64,000 nt of DNA from Schlegelella_A sp036496385 (GCA_036496385.1 DASXLD010000110.1:11483-75482), one strand, 5' to 3'. Positions 53,786 to 62,474 are shown, counted from the first letter of the stretch. Notes: generated by a model not told the origin, from the sequence alone. Program-made: numbers and translations.

Positions 53786-54324
53786 GCGGCGCTCACCGCG
53801 TCGTCGCGCGGCCCGACCTCGGCGCGCGCAAGCCGGCGCATGCGAAAGCCGAACTCGATCGCCAGCAGCGCGAAGCAGATCGGCAGCGGGGCGAGGAACC
53901 ACCACTCGGGCATGACGAGCGTCTTGATCGAGAGCGCCGCGCTCTGCTGGCTCCGCCACGCCGCCGAGCTGCCGTAGACGACCAGCCACAGGCACGACGC
54001 GAGGCCGAGCACATCGGCGGCCCACTCGCATGCGTACGCCGTGCGCGCCGGCAGCACGCGCAGGACGATGTCGACCCGGATGTGGCGGCCCTCGCGCAGC
54101 AGCCAGGGCGCGGCGAGCAGCGTGATCGCGTAGAGCAGCAGCTCGGAGATCTCGTTGCTCCAGGCGACGCCGCGCGGCATTCCGGGCAGGGCGATGTTCC
54201 TGGTCAGCACGTCGGCGCAGATGATCGCGACCATCGCCAGCAGGGCGAGGCTCGCGAGCAGCGCCAGGCCCTCGATCAGCGCACCGAAGCCGGTCTCGAG
54301 CGCCGCCAGACCGCTGGGCTTCAC
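53782..54324 (-). CDS. dctQ: TRAP transporter small permease (DctQ)
   Basis: A 180-residue membrane protein with four helices, including DVLTRNIALPGMPRGVAWSNEISELLLYAITLLAAPWLLREGRHIRVD, which carries the W-x-x-E type motif (WSNE) of the family. The GTG start overlaps the receptor stop (GTGA). Same operon as the flanking dctP and dctM. Confidence 0.91.
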   Translation of the reverse strand: MKPSGLAALETGFGALIEGLALLASLALLAMVAIICADVLTRNIALPGMPRGVAWSNEISELLLYAITLLAAPWLLREGRHIRVDIVLRVLPARTAYACEWAADVLGLASCLWLVVYGSSAAWRSQQSAALSIKTLVMPEWWFLAPLPICFALLAIEFGFRMRRLARAEVGPRDDAVSAA

Positions 54325-55295
54325 TTCGATGTCAGCGTCTTCAGCTTGTTGGCGAACTCGGGGTTGGCTTTCATCGCGCCCGCCCAACCCGCGTCGTAGG
54401 CCTTGTCGACGAAGGCCTTGCTGCCGGCGTCGTCGAAGCGGATCGCCTGGATACCGGCTTTCTCCTGGCGCGCCGTCTCGTCCTTCGCGTATTGCGCCCA
54501 GAAGCCGTTCATCGCCTCGAGCGCGAGCGCCTGCTTGTCGAGGAACGCCTTCTGCTTGGGCGTCAGCCGCTGGTAGGCGTCGAGGTTCATGACGATCGAG
54601 ACCTCGGCGTCGTAGAAGCCGGGGTCGACGCGGTACTTCGTCTTCTCCTGCCAGTTGAGGTCGAAGATGCCGCCGATCGGCCAGCCGTAGCCGTCGACGA
54701 CGTTGCGCTCGAGCGCGGTGTAGACCTCGCCCGGCGGCGTCGTCACGACGTTGGCGCCGAGCGCGGCGAAGAAGTCGCGGTAGACCGGCGTGATGCGGAT
54801 CTTCAGGCCGGTGAGGTCGGGCTTGTCGATCTTCTTGTTGAGGTAGAGGTGGAACGGCTGGTTCTCGACCATCCGCGCCAGATACACCATGTGGCCCTTC
54901 TGCATCCAGAGCTCGTTGATCGCCGCGTAGGCGCCGTTCTTGCGCTGCTCGGCGATCGGGATCTGCGTCAGCTTGAGGAAATCGGCCTCCGGCATGACGT
55001 TGGTGTAGAAAGCGCCGGTCGACATCGCCATGTCGACGACGCCGCTCTTGACGGCGTTGCCGGCCTCGAAGGTCGGGATCGCCTTCGGCCCGCCGATGAA
55101 GTTGATCTGCAGCGTGCCCTTGCCTTCGGCGTTGAACTGCTGCAGCCACTTCTGCAGGTGAACGACGTAGATGCCGTTCTCGGCGAAGGCGCTGACGAGC
55201 CTGAGCGTCGTCTCCTGCGCGAGCGCCGCAGGAGCGGCGAGCGCCGCGGCGGCGAAAGCGCAAGGGAGGATGAGCAGTCGGTGCAGGAGGTTCAT
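54321..55295 (-). CDS. dctP: TRAP transporter periplasmic receptor (DctP)
   Basis: A 324-residue receptor with a signal peptide ending PAALAQE. It differs from the other two DctP proteins here: it starts LRLVSAFAENGIYVVHL and has FIGGPKAIPTFEAGNAVKSG. The ligand Arg is in LTGLKIRITPVYRDFF. The subgroup resembles receptors for keto acids or mannitol-like ligands, which cannot be confirmed. First in its operon; 105 bases separate it from Pcm. Confidence 0.92.
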   Translation of the reverse strand: MNLLHRLLILPCAFAAAALAAPAALAQETTLRLVSAFAENGIYVVHLQKWLQQFNAEGKGTLQINFIGGPKAIPTFEAGNAVKSGVVDMAMSTGAFYTNVMPEADFLKLTQIPIAEQRKNGAYAAINELWMQKGHMVYLARMVENQPFHLYLNKKIDKPDLTGLKIRITPVYRDFFAALGANVVTTPPGEVYTALERNVVDGYGWPIGGIFDLNWQEKTKYRVDPGFYDAEVSIVMNLDAYQRLTPKQKAFLDKQALALEAMNGFWAQYAKDETARQEKAGIQAIRFDDAGSKAFVDKAYDAGWAGAMKANPEFANKLKTLTSK

Positions 55296-55400
55296 GGCGG
55301 GCGGCTCTCGGCGTGGACGACGGCGGGCGTCGGGCAAGCTCGGACTCTGCCGTGCCCGCCGCGCGCCGGGCACGGGGTTTGTCTGGAGCCGTGCGCACGC

Positions 55401-56075
55401 TCAGCGCGGGCCGTGCTCCGGCCAGCCCTGCGCGCCGACGAGCGGCACGAACATCACGCCGCCGAGATCGTCCTCGTGCCATGCGTCGTCGGCGCGCCGG
55501 CTGACGAGCAGGAGCCGCTGCGCGCCGTCGCCGCCCTCCACCGGCATGACGAGACGGCCACCGATCGCGAGCTGCTCGCGCAGCGCTTGCGGCACGCGCG
55601 GGCCGGCGGCGGCGACGACGATCGCGTCGTACGGCGCGCCGGCCGGCCAGCCGGCGCTGCCGTCGCCGGCGTGGACGGCGACGTTCGTGCAGCCGAGGCG
55701 CGCCAACCGCTCGCGGGCGAGCTCGGCCAGGAGCGGATGGCGCTCGATCGCGTCGACGTGGCCGACGAGGCGTGCGGCGACCGCGCTCGCGTAGCCCGAG
55801 CCGGCGCCGATCTCGAGCAGGCGATCGCTCGCACCGAGGTGCGCCGCCTCGAGCATCAGCGCCACGATGTACGGCTGCGAGATCGTCTGCCCGGCCTCGA
55901 TCGGCAACGGCGTGTCGTCGTAGGCCTCGCGACGAAAGGCCGCCGCGACGAAGGCATGGCGCGGCACGTGCCGCATCGCGTCGAGCACGCGCGGGTCGCG
56001 AATGCCGCGCGACGCGATCTGCCGCTCGACCATGGCCTCGCGTTGCTGCACCGTGCCGTCGTCGTCATCGTCCAT
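55401..56075 (-). CDS. pcm: Protein-L-isoaspartate O-methyltransferase
   Basis: A 224-residue AdoMet-dependent repair enzyme that methylates L-isoaspartyl residues. It has the SAM-binding LLEIGAGSGYASAV, the family region TPLPIEAGQTISQPYIVALM, HVDAIERHPLLAELA, and YDAIVVAAAGPRVPQAL. Length is normal. Starts with an acidic run (MDDDDDG). Genes upstream encode a TPR lipoprotein. Cytosolic. Confidence 0.94.
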   Translation of the reverse strand: MDDDDDGTVQQREAMVERQIASRGIRDPRVLDAMRHVPRHAFVAAAFRREAYDDTPLPIEAGQTISQPYIVALMLEAAHLGASDRLLEIGAGSGYASAVAARLVGHVDAIERHPLLAELARERLARLGCTNVAVHAGDGSAGWPAGAPYDAIVVAAAGPRVPQALREQLAIGGRLVMPVEGGDGAQRLLLVSRRADDAWHEDDLGGVMFVPLVGAQGWPEHGPR

Positions 56076-56102
56076 CGCGGCTCGCCCGGGCGGCGCCGCG
56101 CG

Positions 56103-57251
56103 CTACTGCTGGCGGTGCGCCTGCAGCCAGTGCAGCTTGGCGGCGTACAGGTCGTGCTGGCTGCGCGTCAGGCTGTTGTCGATCGCCAGCGTCAGGTGGC
56201 GCTGCGCGGCGGCCTCGTCGCCGAGGCGCCAGTCGGCGACGCCGAGCCAGAAGTGGAACTCGTGGTTGTCGGAGCGCGCAACCTCACGCGCGAACAGCTC
56301 GCGCGCCGCACGCCAGTCGTCGCGTTGCACCGCCGCCATGCCGAGCTGGAAGAAATAGAACGGCGGGTACGGCTCGAGTGCGGTCAGGCGCGCGTGCGCC
56401 GCCAGCGCCTCGGCGGCGCGGCCCTGCTGCTCGTAGGCCACCGCCAGGTTGGCGAGCGCACGCGTGTCCCTCGGGTCGCCGGCGAGGACGCGCTCGAAGA
56501 CGCGCGCCGCTTCGGCGGCGTTGCCGTGGTGAAGGTAGACGACGCCGAGCGTGTTGAAGCCGCCGGCAAAGCCCGGGTCCTTGCGAACGCTCGCCGATGC
56601 CCACGCGTAGGCGTCGTCGAGGCGGCCCTGGGCGAGCGCCTCGGCGGCGCGGTTGTTCGCGTACATGGCGACCACCGTCTTCTCGTCGATCTCGCGGGTG
56701 CGAAAGCCGACGATCTCCTCGGGCGGCAGGAAGTCGATCATCAGCGTGCTGATCTCGCGCGCCGAGCGGACGTCGATGACGTGGCGGCCGAGCGTGATGT
56801 TGACGTGCCCGCTTGAGATCAGGAGGGCGCCGCTGCGGCTCCACGTCTCCTCGATCGAGACGCTCTGATAGACGATCGGCAGGTTCAGCGCCTTCGCGAA
56901 CGCGGCGGTCATGATGACGAGCGAGAGGCAGTTGCCGCTGCGCTCGGCGAACGTCACCGCGGCGTTCTTGGTGCGGGCGGCGTCGTACTCGAGCCGCAGC
57001 TGCGCCTTGTGCTCGAGCGCCATCGCGAGCCCCGCCTGCGGCCCTTCGCGGCGCAACTGGCCGGCGATGTCGTCGTGAAGGAAGGCGCGCATCGCGTCGC
57101 TCATCTCGAACACGTCGTCGGTCCGGATCGCCTCGTGCGGCGCTGCGAACAGGCGATCAGCGAGCAGCGCATCGGGCGGCGCGGGCGGCGGCACCGACGC
57201 GCAGCCGGCGACGAGGCAAGCGAGCAGCGCGGCGAGACGGGCGATCGGCAC
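56103..57251 (-). CDS. TPR lipoprotein with transglutaminase-like core
   Basis: A 382-residue lipoprotein. The lipobox is LVAGC (Cys17). Residues 80-180 hold a papain/transglutaminase-like core with possible triad C108 (RSGNCLSLVI), H149 (SSGHVNI) and D160 (HVIDVRS), then a run of TPR repeats (about 190-330: NTLGVVYLHHGNAAEAARVF, LANLAVAYEQQGRAAEAL). GTG at 57251 is chosen because GGAG lies eight bases before it; a second GTG at 57260 is possible. It precedes pcm by 27 bases on the same strand. Confidence 0.85.
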   Translation of the reverse strand: MPIARLAALLACLVAGCASVPPPAPPDALLADRLFAAPHEAIRTDDVFEMSDAMRAFLHDDIAGQLRREGPQAGLAMALEHKAQLRLEYDAARTKNAAVTFAERSGNCLSLVIMTAAFAKALNLPIVYQSVSIEETWSRSGALLISSGHVNITLGRHVIDVRSAREISTLMIDFLPPEEIVGFRTREIDEKTVVAMYANNRAAEALAQGRLDDAYAWASASVRKDPGFAGGFNTLGVVYLHHGNAAEAARVFERVLAGDPRDTRALANLAVAYEQQGRAAEALAAHARLTALEPYPPFYFFQLGMAAVQRDDWRAARELFAREVARSDNHEFHFWLGVADWRLGDEAAAQRHLTLAIDNSLTRSQHDLYAAKLHWLQAHRQQ

Positions 57252-57256
57252 GGCGG

Positions 57257-57316
57257 TCACTCCAGCTTGAGGGTGGCGCTCTTGATGACGGCCGCCCATT
57301 TTGCGCCTTTGGCCTT
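57257..57316 (-). pseudogene. Possible remnant of a Bug receptor C-terminus
   Basis: On the minus strand just upstream of the TPR lipoprotein gene, about 20 codons read QKAKGAKWAAVIKSATLKLE and stop. This closely resembles the usual end of Bug/TctC receptors (KWAxVIKxAxIKLE). An in-frame stop precedes it and no larger receptor frame is seen. The piece could be what is left after deletion of a receptor gene, or a chance resemblance. Confidence 0.4.
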
Positions 57317-57351
57317 CTGTCAGGGCCTCGGCGAGGCATAGACTTTCCGCC

Positions 57352-58959
57352 ATGTCCGATGACCCCGCCATGGACGCAAACGCCATCGCCGCCCGGCCGC
57401 CGCACACGATCCGGATGGCCGCCGGTGACAACGTCGCGATCGTCGCCAACGAAGGCGGTCTCGCCGCCGGCGCGGTGCTCGATTCCGGGATCGTCCTCGT
57501 CGACCGCGTCCCGCAGGGACACAAGGTCGCGCTGGCGGCGATCGGCGCCGGCGCGCCGGTCATCCGCTACGGCGTCACGATCGGCTTTGCCATCGAGGCG
57601 ATCGCGGCCGGCCGCTGGGTCCACGAGCGGCTGCTCAGGATGCCGGCGGCGCGCTCGCTCGAGGGCCTGCCGATCGCGTCGCGGCCGGCGCCGGCGCGGC
57701 CGCCGCTCGAGGGCTACACCTTCGAGGGCTTTCGCAACGCCGACGGCAGCGTCGGCACGCGCAACATCCTCGCGATCACGACGACCGTGCAGTGCGTCGC
57801 CGGCGTCGTCGAGTTCGCGGTCGATCGCATCAAGTCGGAGCTGCTGCCGCAGTTCGCGAATGTCGACGACGTCGTCGGCCTCGAGCACGGCTACGGTTGC
57901 GGCGTCGCGATCGACGCGCCCGATGCGCTGATCCCGATCCGGACACTGCGCAACATCAGCAAGAACCCGAACTTCGGTGGCGAGATCCTGGTCGTGAGCC
58001 TCGGCTGCGAGAAGCTGCAGCCGGAGCGGTTGCTGCCGCCGGGCTCGTTCGCGATCCGCGACGAGCGCGACGATGCCGCCGCCGAGGGCCTCGACGTCGT
58101 CCGCCTGCAGGACGAAGCGCACGTCGGCTTCCAGTCGATGGTCGACTCGATCCTCGCTTCGGCCAGGGTGCATCTCGAGCGACTGAACGTACGCCGGCGC
58201 GAGCGCGTGCCGGCGTCGGCGCTCGTCGTCGGCGTCCAGTGCGGCGGCAGCGATGCGTTCTCGGGCGCCACCGCGAACCCCGCGGTCGGCGTCTGCACCG
58301 ACCTGCTCGTTCGCGCCGGCGCGACCGTGATGTTCTCCGAGGTCACCGAGGTGCGCGACGGCATCGACCAGCTCACCGCGCGCGCGGCGACGCCGGAAGT
58401 CGCGGCGGCGATGGTGCGCGAGATGGCGTGGTACGACGCCTATCTCGGCCGCGGCGGCGCCGACCGCAGCGCCAACACCACGCCGGGCAACCAGCAGGGC
58501 GGCCTCGCCAACATCGTCGAGAAGGCGATGGGATCGATCGTCAAGTCGGGCAGCGCGCCGATCGTCGGCGTCCTCGGACCGGGCGAGCGGCTGCGCGACA
58601 AGGGGCTGACGAGCGGGCTCGTCTACGCGGCGACGCCGGCGAGCGACTTCGTCTGCGGCACGCTGCAGCTCGCCGCCGGCATGAACGTGCACGTCTTCAC
58701 CACCGGTCGCGGCACGCCCTATGGTCTGGCCGAGGTGCCGGTCGTCAAGGTCGCGACGACGAGCGGGCTGGCACGGCGCTGGCACGACCTGATGGATCTC
58801 AATGCCGGCACGATCGCCGACGGCACGGCGTCGATCGAGGAGACCGGCTGGGCGCTGTTTCGCCTCCTGCTCGACGTCGCGAGCGGCCGTCGCACCTGTG
58901 CCGAGCGGCTCGCGCTGCACAACGCGCTGGTGCTCTTCAATCCGGCGCCGGTGACCTGA
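57352..58959 (+). CDS. garD: GarD/UxaA-family sugar-acid dehydratase
   Basis: A 535-residue dehydratase of the altronate/galactarate dehydratase family. An N-terminal SAF-like domain (about 18-100) precedes the catalytic domain with conserved GSVGTRNILAITTTVQC, HGYGCG, VSLGCEKLQPE, QCGGSDAFSGATANPAVG and TPGNQQGGLANIVEKAMGSIVKSG. The last stretch is closer to GarD than to UxaA. It would dehydrate D-galactarate or a similar aldarate to a keto-deoxy acid. ATG at 57352; divergent from the TPR lipoprotein gene. Not adjacent to its usual garL/garR partners. Confidence 0.9.
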   Translation: MSDDPAMDANAIAARPPHTIRMAAGDNVAIVANEGGLAAGAVLDSGIVLVDRVPQGHKVALAAIGAGAPVIRYGVTIGFAIEAIAAGRWVHERLLRMPAARSLEGLPIASRPAPARPPLEGYTFEGFRNADGSVGTRNILAITTTVQCVAGVVEFAVDRIKSELLPQFANVDDVVGLEHGYGCGVAIDAPDALIPIRTLRNISKNPNFGGEILVVSLGCEKLQPERLLPPGSFAIRDERDDAAAEGLDVVRLQDEAHVGFQSMVDSILASARVHLERLNVRRRERVPASALVVGVQCGGSDAFSGATANPAVGVCTDLLVRAGATVMFSEVTEVRDGIDQLTARAATPEVAAAMVREMAWYDAYLGRGGADRSANTTPGNQQGGLANIVEKAMGSIVKSGSAPIVGVLGPGERLRDKGLTSGLVYAATPASDFVCGTLQLAAGMNVHVFTTGRGTPYGLAEVPVVKVATTSGLARRWHDLMDLNAGTIADGTASIEETGWALFRLLLDVASGRRTCAERLALHNALVLFNPAPVT

Positions 58960-59180
58960 GGCGGCAACGCCGAAGCGCGACGCGGCATTGCCGCTGATCG
59001 CGCGCGTCGAAACATCGACATCGGCCGCGTAGGCCGAATCCGACGCTGTGCCGCGGCGGGACCCGCCGAACCGATGCGGCGTTGGCGCATGGCGCGAACG
59101 CCGGCCGATCTCCACACTGCCGACAGCGCCGCAAGATCGGCGTCATCAACTTCACAGGCCCACGAGGCGAGGAAACCGAT

Positions 59181-59450
59181 ATGAACTTCATCATTTGGCT
59201 GGTCATCGGCGGCGTCATCGGCTGGCTGGCGAGCATGATCATGCGCACCGATGCACAGCAGGGCATCGTCCTCAACGTCGTCGTCGGCATCGTTGGCGCG
59301 TTGCTCGGCGGCTGGCTGATCTCGCCGCTGGTAGGCGTTCCCACCATCAATCAGGATGCCTTCAGCATGCCGGCGATGCTGGTGTCGCTGGTCGGCGCCG
59401 TGATCCTGCTCGCGATCGTCAACCTGTTCCGCCGCGGCCAGGTCCGCTAG
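59181..59450 (+). CDS. YeaQ/GlsB-type stress-response membrane protein
   Basis: An 89-residue membrane protein of the GlsB/YeaQ/YmgE (transglycosylase-associated) family. Seen: FIIWLVIGGVIGWLASMIMRT, then GIVLNVVVGIVGALLGGWL and a third helix. Conserved Gly-rich helices are typical. A preceding GAGGCGAGGAAAC site is a plausible RBS. It heads a short cluster with a glycine-zipper protein and ends near a terminator. The 222 bases upstream contain no gene; only weak hairpins are seen there. Confidence 0.9.
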   Translation: MNFIIWLVIGGVIGWLASMIMRTDAQQGIVLNVVVGIVGALLGGWLISPLVGVPTINQDAFSMPAMLVSLVGAVILLAIVNLFRRGQVR

Positions 59451-59511
59451 GACCAAGGCCATCCCCGGGCGACCCTCGGGCTCGCCTCTCACTTCCCGAG
59501 GAGAAAGTTCG

Positions 59512-60036
59512 ATGGGCAACGACACGATCAACAGGACCGGCACCGACGCCAATCGCGATCCGCTGACCGGCGCACCGGGCTCGCACCCGGTCGGCACTGC
59601 CGCCGGCGCAGTCGCAGGTGGCATCGCCGCCGGTGCCGCGACCGGCACGGTGGCCGGTCCGGTCGGCACGGTCGTGGGCGCGGCGGTCGGCGCAGTCGTC
59701 GGCGGCCTCGCCGGCAAGGGCATAGCCGAGCAGATCGACCCGACCCGCGAAGACGCCTACTGGCGCGACAACTTCATGAGCCGTCCGTACGCGACCGGCT
59801 CGACCTACGACGACTACCGTCCGGCCTACGCTTATGGCTGGGATTCGTATTCGAAGTACCCGGGCCGTCGCTTCGACGACGTCGAGTCCGACCTGTCGCG
59901 CGACTGGGATCGCGCCAAGGGCGAATCGAAGCTGACCTGGGACCGCGCCAAGCTCGCGACCAAGGACGCATGGAACCGCCTCAGCGACAGCGTCGAGCGC
60001 GCCGTTCCCGGCGACTCCGACCACGACGGCAAGTGA
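59512..60036 (+). CDS. Glycine-zipper hypothetical protein
   Basis: A 174-residue protein without a signal peptide. Residues about 27-70 are a glycine/alanine zipper (GTAAGAVAGGIAAGAATGTVAGPVG, GAAVGAVVGGLAGKGIAE), which probably forms paired membrane helices. A Tyr/Asp-rich region follows (SRPYATGSTYDDYRPAYAYGWDSY), then a charged helix (SRDWDRAKGESKL). Related proteins are seen in stress-response clusters. It is followed by a strong hairpin terminator. Confidence 0.82.
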   Translation: MGNDTINRTGTDANRDPLTGAPGSHPVGTAAGAVAGGIAAGAATGTVAGPVGTVVGAAVGAVVGGLAGKGIAEQIDPTREDAYWRDNFMSRPYATGSTYDDYRPAYAYGWDSYSKYPGRRFDDVESDLSRDWDRAKGESKLTWDRAKLATKDAWNRLSDSVERAVPGDSDHDGK

Positions 60037-60057
60037 GCTGATCGCACCTCGCAATGC

Positions 60058-60085
60058 AGAAGCGCCCTCCGGGGCGCTTCTCTTT
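60058..60085 (+). terminator. Intrinsic (rho-independent) terminator
   Basis: A perfect 10-bp stem (AGAAGCGCCC pairing with GGGCGCTTCT) encloses a 4-nt loop and is followed by CTTTG. It lies 21 bases after the glycine-zipper stop and 38 bases before the phospholipase-D gene start, so it separates the two transcription units. The T-run is short, so termination may be partial. Confidence 0.82.
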
Positions 60086-60122
60086 GCCGGCCCGCGGCGA
60101 GCCGCCACGGGCCTCGTGCATC

Positions 60123-61430
60123 ATGAAGTTCACTCGACTGCGCCGGCGTTTGAGCCGCAAGACCATGATCGTGGCGGTCGTCGTCGCCTGCATCGTCACC
60201 CTCGCCATCGCCTTGATCGCGGTCAACGCGAGCAGCGGTGAGAAAAAGATCCAGCAGCGGATCGAGCACCTCTACGGCGTCGAGGATCCCGAGTTCCTGC
60301 ACGTCATGGGCGTCCTGCTCGGGCCGCCGGTCGTCTCGGGCAATCGCTACCAGGTGCTCGTCAACGGCGACCGGATCTTTCCGTCGATGCTGGAGGCGAT
60401 CCGCGGTGCCAGGCAGACGATCGACTTCGAGACCTACATCTACTGGTCGGGAGGGATCGGCAAGGAATTCGCAGACGCTCTCGCCGAGCGCGCGCGCGCC
60501 GGCGTCGAGGTGCACGTGCTGCTCGACTGGGTCGGCTCGCAGAAGATGGAGGACGCGCTGCTCGAAGAGCTGAAGTCGGCCGGGGTCGAGATCCGCAAAT
60601 ACCACCCGCCGCACTGGTCGCACCTCGGCCGCCTCAACAACCGCACCCACAGGAAGCTCCTCGTCGTCGACGGCAGGATCGGCTTCACCGGCGGCGTCGG
60701 CATCGCCGAGCAGTGGACCGGCGACGCACAGGACCCGGAGCATTGGCGTGACACCCATTTCCGCGTCGAAGGGCCGGTGGTCGCTCAGATGCAGGGCGTC
60801 TTCATGGACAACTGGATCAAGACCGCTGGTGTGGTGCTGCACGGCGTCGACTACTTTCCGCCGATCGAGCCGGTCGCCGGCGGCGCGGCGCAGGTCTTCA
60901 GCAGCTCGCCGAGCGGTGGCAGCGCGAGCATGGAGCTGATGTACCTGCTGGCGATCACCTCGGCCAAGCGCACGATCCGCCTCGCGAGCTCGTATTTCGT
61001 TCCCAACGAGCTGGCGGTGAAGTCGATGGTCACCGCGATGAAGCGCGGCGTGAGGCTGCAGATCATCCTGCCCGGCCGGCACATCGATACCGAGACCGTG
61101 CGCAGCGCCTCCAAGGCGCGCTGGGGCGACCTGCTCGCGGCCGGCGCCGAGATCTACGAGTACCAGCCGACGATGTATCACTGCAAGGTCATGATCGTCG
61201 ACGAGTACATGGTCTCGACCGGATCGACCAACTTCGACGACCGGTCGTTTCGCCTCAACGACGAAGCGAACCTCAATCTCTACGACGCCGCGTTCGCCGC
61301 CGAGCAGGTGCGGATCTTCGCTGCCGACCTCGCCAGCTCGCGCCGGATCACGCTTGCCCAGTGGCGGGAGCGGCCGCTGACGGACAAGCTGCTGGAGCAG
61401 CTGGCGTCGCTGCTCGGCTCGCAGCTCTGA
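60123..61430 (+). CDS. Cardiolipin synthase/phospholipase D-type protein
   Basis: A 435-residue membrane-anchored PLD-superfamily enzyme. One transmembrane helix lies near residues 15-37. Two HKD motifs are intact: H176-x-K178-x4-D183 in THRKLLVVDGRIGFTGG, and H353-x-K355-x4-D360 in YHCKVMIVDEYMVSTGSTN. It resembles cardiolipin synthases of the ClsB type, using phospholipid head-group transfer. The ATG at 60123 is preferred; an upstream ATG (60054) lies in the terminator region. Confidence 0.92.
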   Translation: MKFTRLRRRLSRKTMIVAVVVACIVTLAIALIAVNASSGEKKIQQRIEHLYGVEDPEFLHVMGVLLGPPVVSGNRYQVLVNGDRIFPSMLEAIRGARQTIDFETYIYWSGGIGKEFADALAERARAGVEVHVLLDWVGSQKMEDALLEELKSAGVEIRKYHPPHWSHLGRLNNRTHRKLLVVDGRIGFTGGVGIAEQWTGDAQDPEHWRDTHFRVEGPVVAQMQGVFMDNWIKTAGVVLHGVDYFPPIEPVAGGAAQVFSSSPSGGSASMELMYLLAITSAKRTIRLASSYFVPNELAVKSMVTAMKRGVRLQIILPGRHIDTETVRSASKARWGDLLAAGAEIYEYQPTMYHCKVMIVDEYMVSTGSTNFDDRSFRLNDEANLNLYDAAFAAEQVRIFAADLASSRRITLAQWRERPLTDKLLEQLASLLGSQL

Positions 61431-61585
61431 CTGCGCGGCAGCTGCGCGTTCGGGCGCCGAGGCCGCGCACCGGCGCACCCGCCCGCCGGGCAATTTTCAG
61501 CCACGGCTTTACCGGCCTTTACCGTCCGGCGAGATTCGTACATTCATCTGCCGTCGCAGCGACCGACACTGCCGAGGGAGGTGGG

Positions 61586-62455
61586 ATGGATACCGCTCAC
61601 CGTGCGGCCGAACTTCGGCAACTGCAACGCGAGTCGGAGCAACCGCGGCTTCGTCCAAGCTGCGAAATGAGCGTCGACGTCGACGAACTCGACCCTGCCC
61701 GGCCGCTGCGGGCGCCGGCGTTGCCGTCGCCGCGCGAGGCCCTTCGCTTTCCCTCGCTGATGCCGCGCTTCGCCGACCGCGTTTCGGCGCTGCGCGCACG
61801 GGTCGGCGTGCTGATGTGGCTGTACGTGCTGGTGCCGCTGCCGCTCGTCACCGACTGGGTCGAGAACCGCGAGTTGCCGAACTCGCCGCGCGGCTGGATG
61901 ACCGAGATCGTCGGCGGCCTCGTCATCCTGCTGCTGGTGACGCGGGTGCGCCGCGATCATCGCGCCCTCGAGGTGATGTCGCGCTCCGACGCGCTCACGG
62001 GCCTTCTCAACCGGCGCGCCTTCGCCGCCGCGATCGCGGTCGAGTGCGCCCGTGCGCGGCGCTCGGGCGAGCCGCTCTGCGTCGCCTACCTCGACATCGA
62101 CAACTTCAAGGCCATCAACGATCGCTTCGGTCACGCCGCCGGCGACCAGGTGCTGCGCCAGTTCGCGATGGCCATCGAGCAGACGGTGCGCGCCCACCTC
62201 GACGGCGCTTTCCGTCTCGGCGGCGACGAGTTCGCGCTGTTGCTGGCGGCGACGAGCGCTGAGCAAGCCGAGGTGGTGGTCGACCGGATCCGCAGCTTCT
62301 GCGCCGTCCACGACTCGCGCTGGGCCGTCGGCGCATTCGAGTTCAGCGCCGGCATCGTCGCCTTCGATCCGGCCGAAAGCGCGCAGGAGCTGCTGACGCG
62401 CAGCGACGCGCTGATGTATCGGCAAAAGCAGACGCATCGCTTGTCGACGCGCTAG
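61586..62455 (+). CDS. Diguanylate cyclase (GGDEF), membrane-anchored
   Basis: A 289-residue protein making cyclic di-GMP. A hydrophobic pair (about 74-90 and 104-120) anchors it, preceded by a Pro/Arg-rich N-terminal 60 residues. The GGDEF active site is at 212-216 (RLGGDEFALLL), with upstream DALTGLLNRRAF and LDIDNFKAINDRFGHAAGD. The residues that would form the RxxD inhibitory site do not fit the spacing, so allosteric product inhibition may be absent. The RBS GGGAGG is strong. Confidence 0.92.
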   Translation: MDTAHRAAELRQLQRESEQPRLRPSCEMSVDVDELDPARPLRAPALPSPREALRFPSLMPRFADRVSALRARVGVLMWLYVLVPLPLVTDWVENRELPNSPRGWMTEIVGGLVILLLVTRVRRDHRALEVMSRSDALTGLLNRRAFAAAIAVECARARRSGEPLCVAYLDIDNFKAINDRFGHAAGDQVLRQFAMAIEQTVRAHLDGAFRLGGDEFALLLAATSAEQAEVVVDRIRSFCAVHDSRWAVGAFEFSAGIVAFDPAESAQELLTRSDALMYRQKQTHRLSTR

Positions 62456-62474
62456 CCGCGCGCCCGGCCGGCAA

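Noticed and set aside
58960..59180. Short hairpins (for example TCGGCC/GGCCGA) in the 222-base gap before the YeaQ-type gene
   Set aside because: Stems of six bases or fewer are expected by chance at this GC content and none is followed by a T-run.
60054..60122. Upstream ATG for the phospholipase-D gene
   Set aside because: It lies in the terminator hairpin and adds a non-conserved leader; the ATG at 60123 starts directly before the basic/hydrophobic anchor.
61500..61560. Possible promoter (TTTACC and TACATT boxes) before the diguanylate cyclase gene
   Set aside because: The two boxes are only about 15 bases apart and both deviate from consensus, so the match is too weak to report as a promoter.
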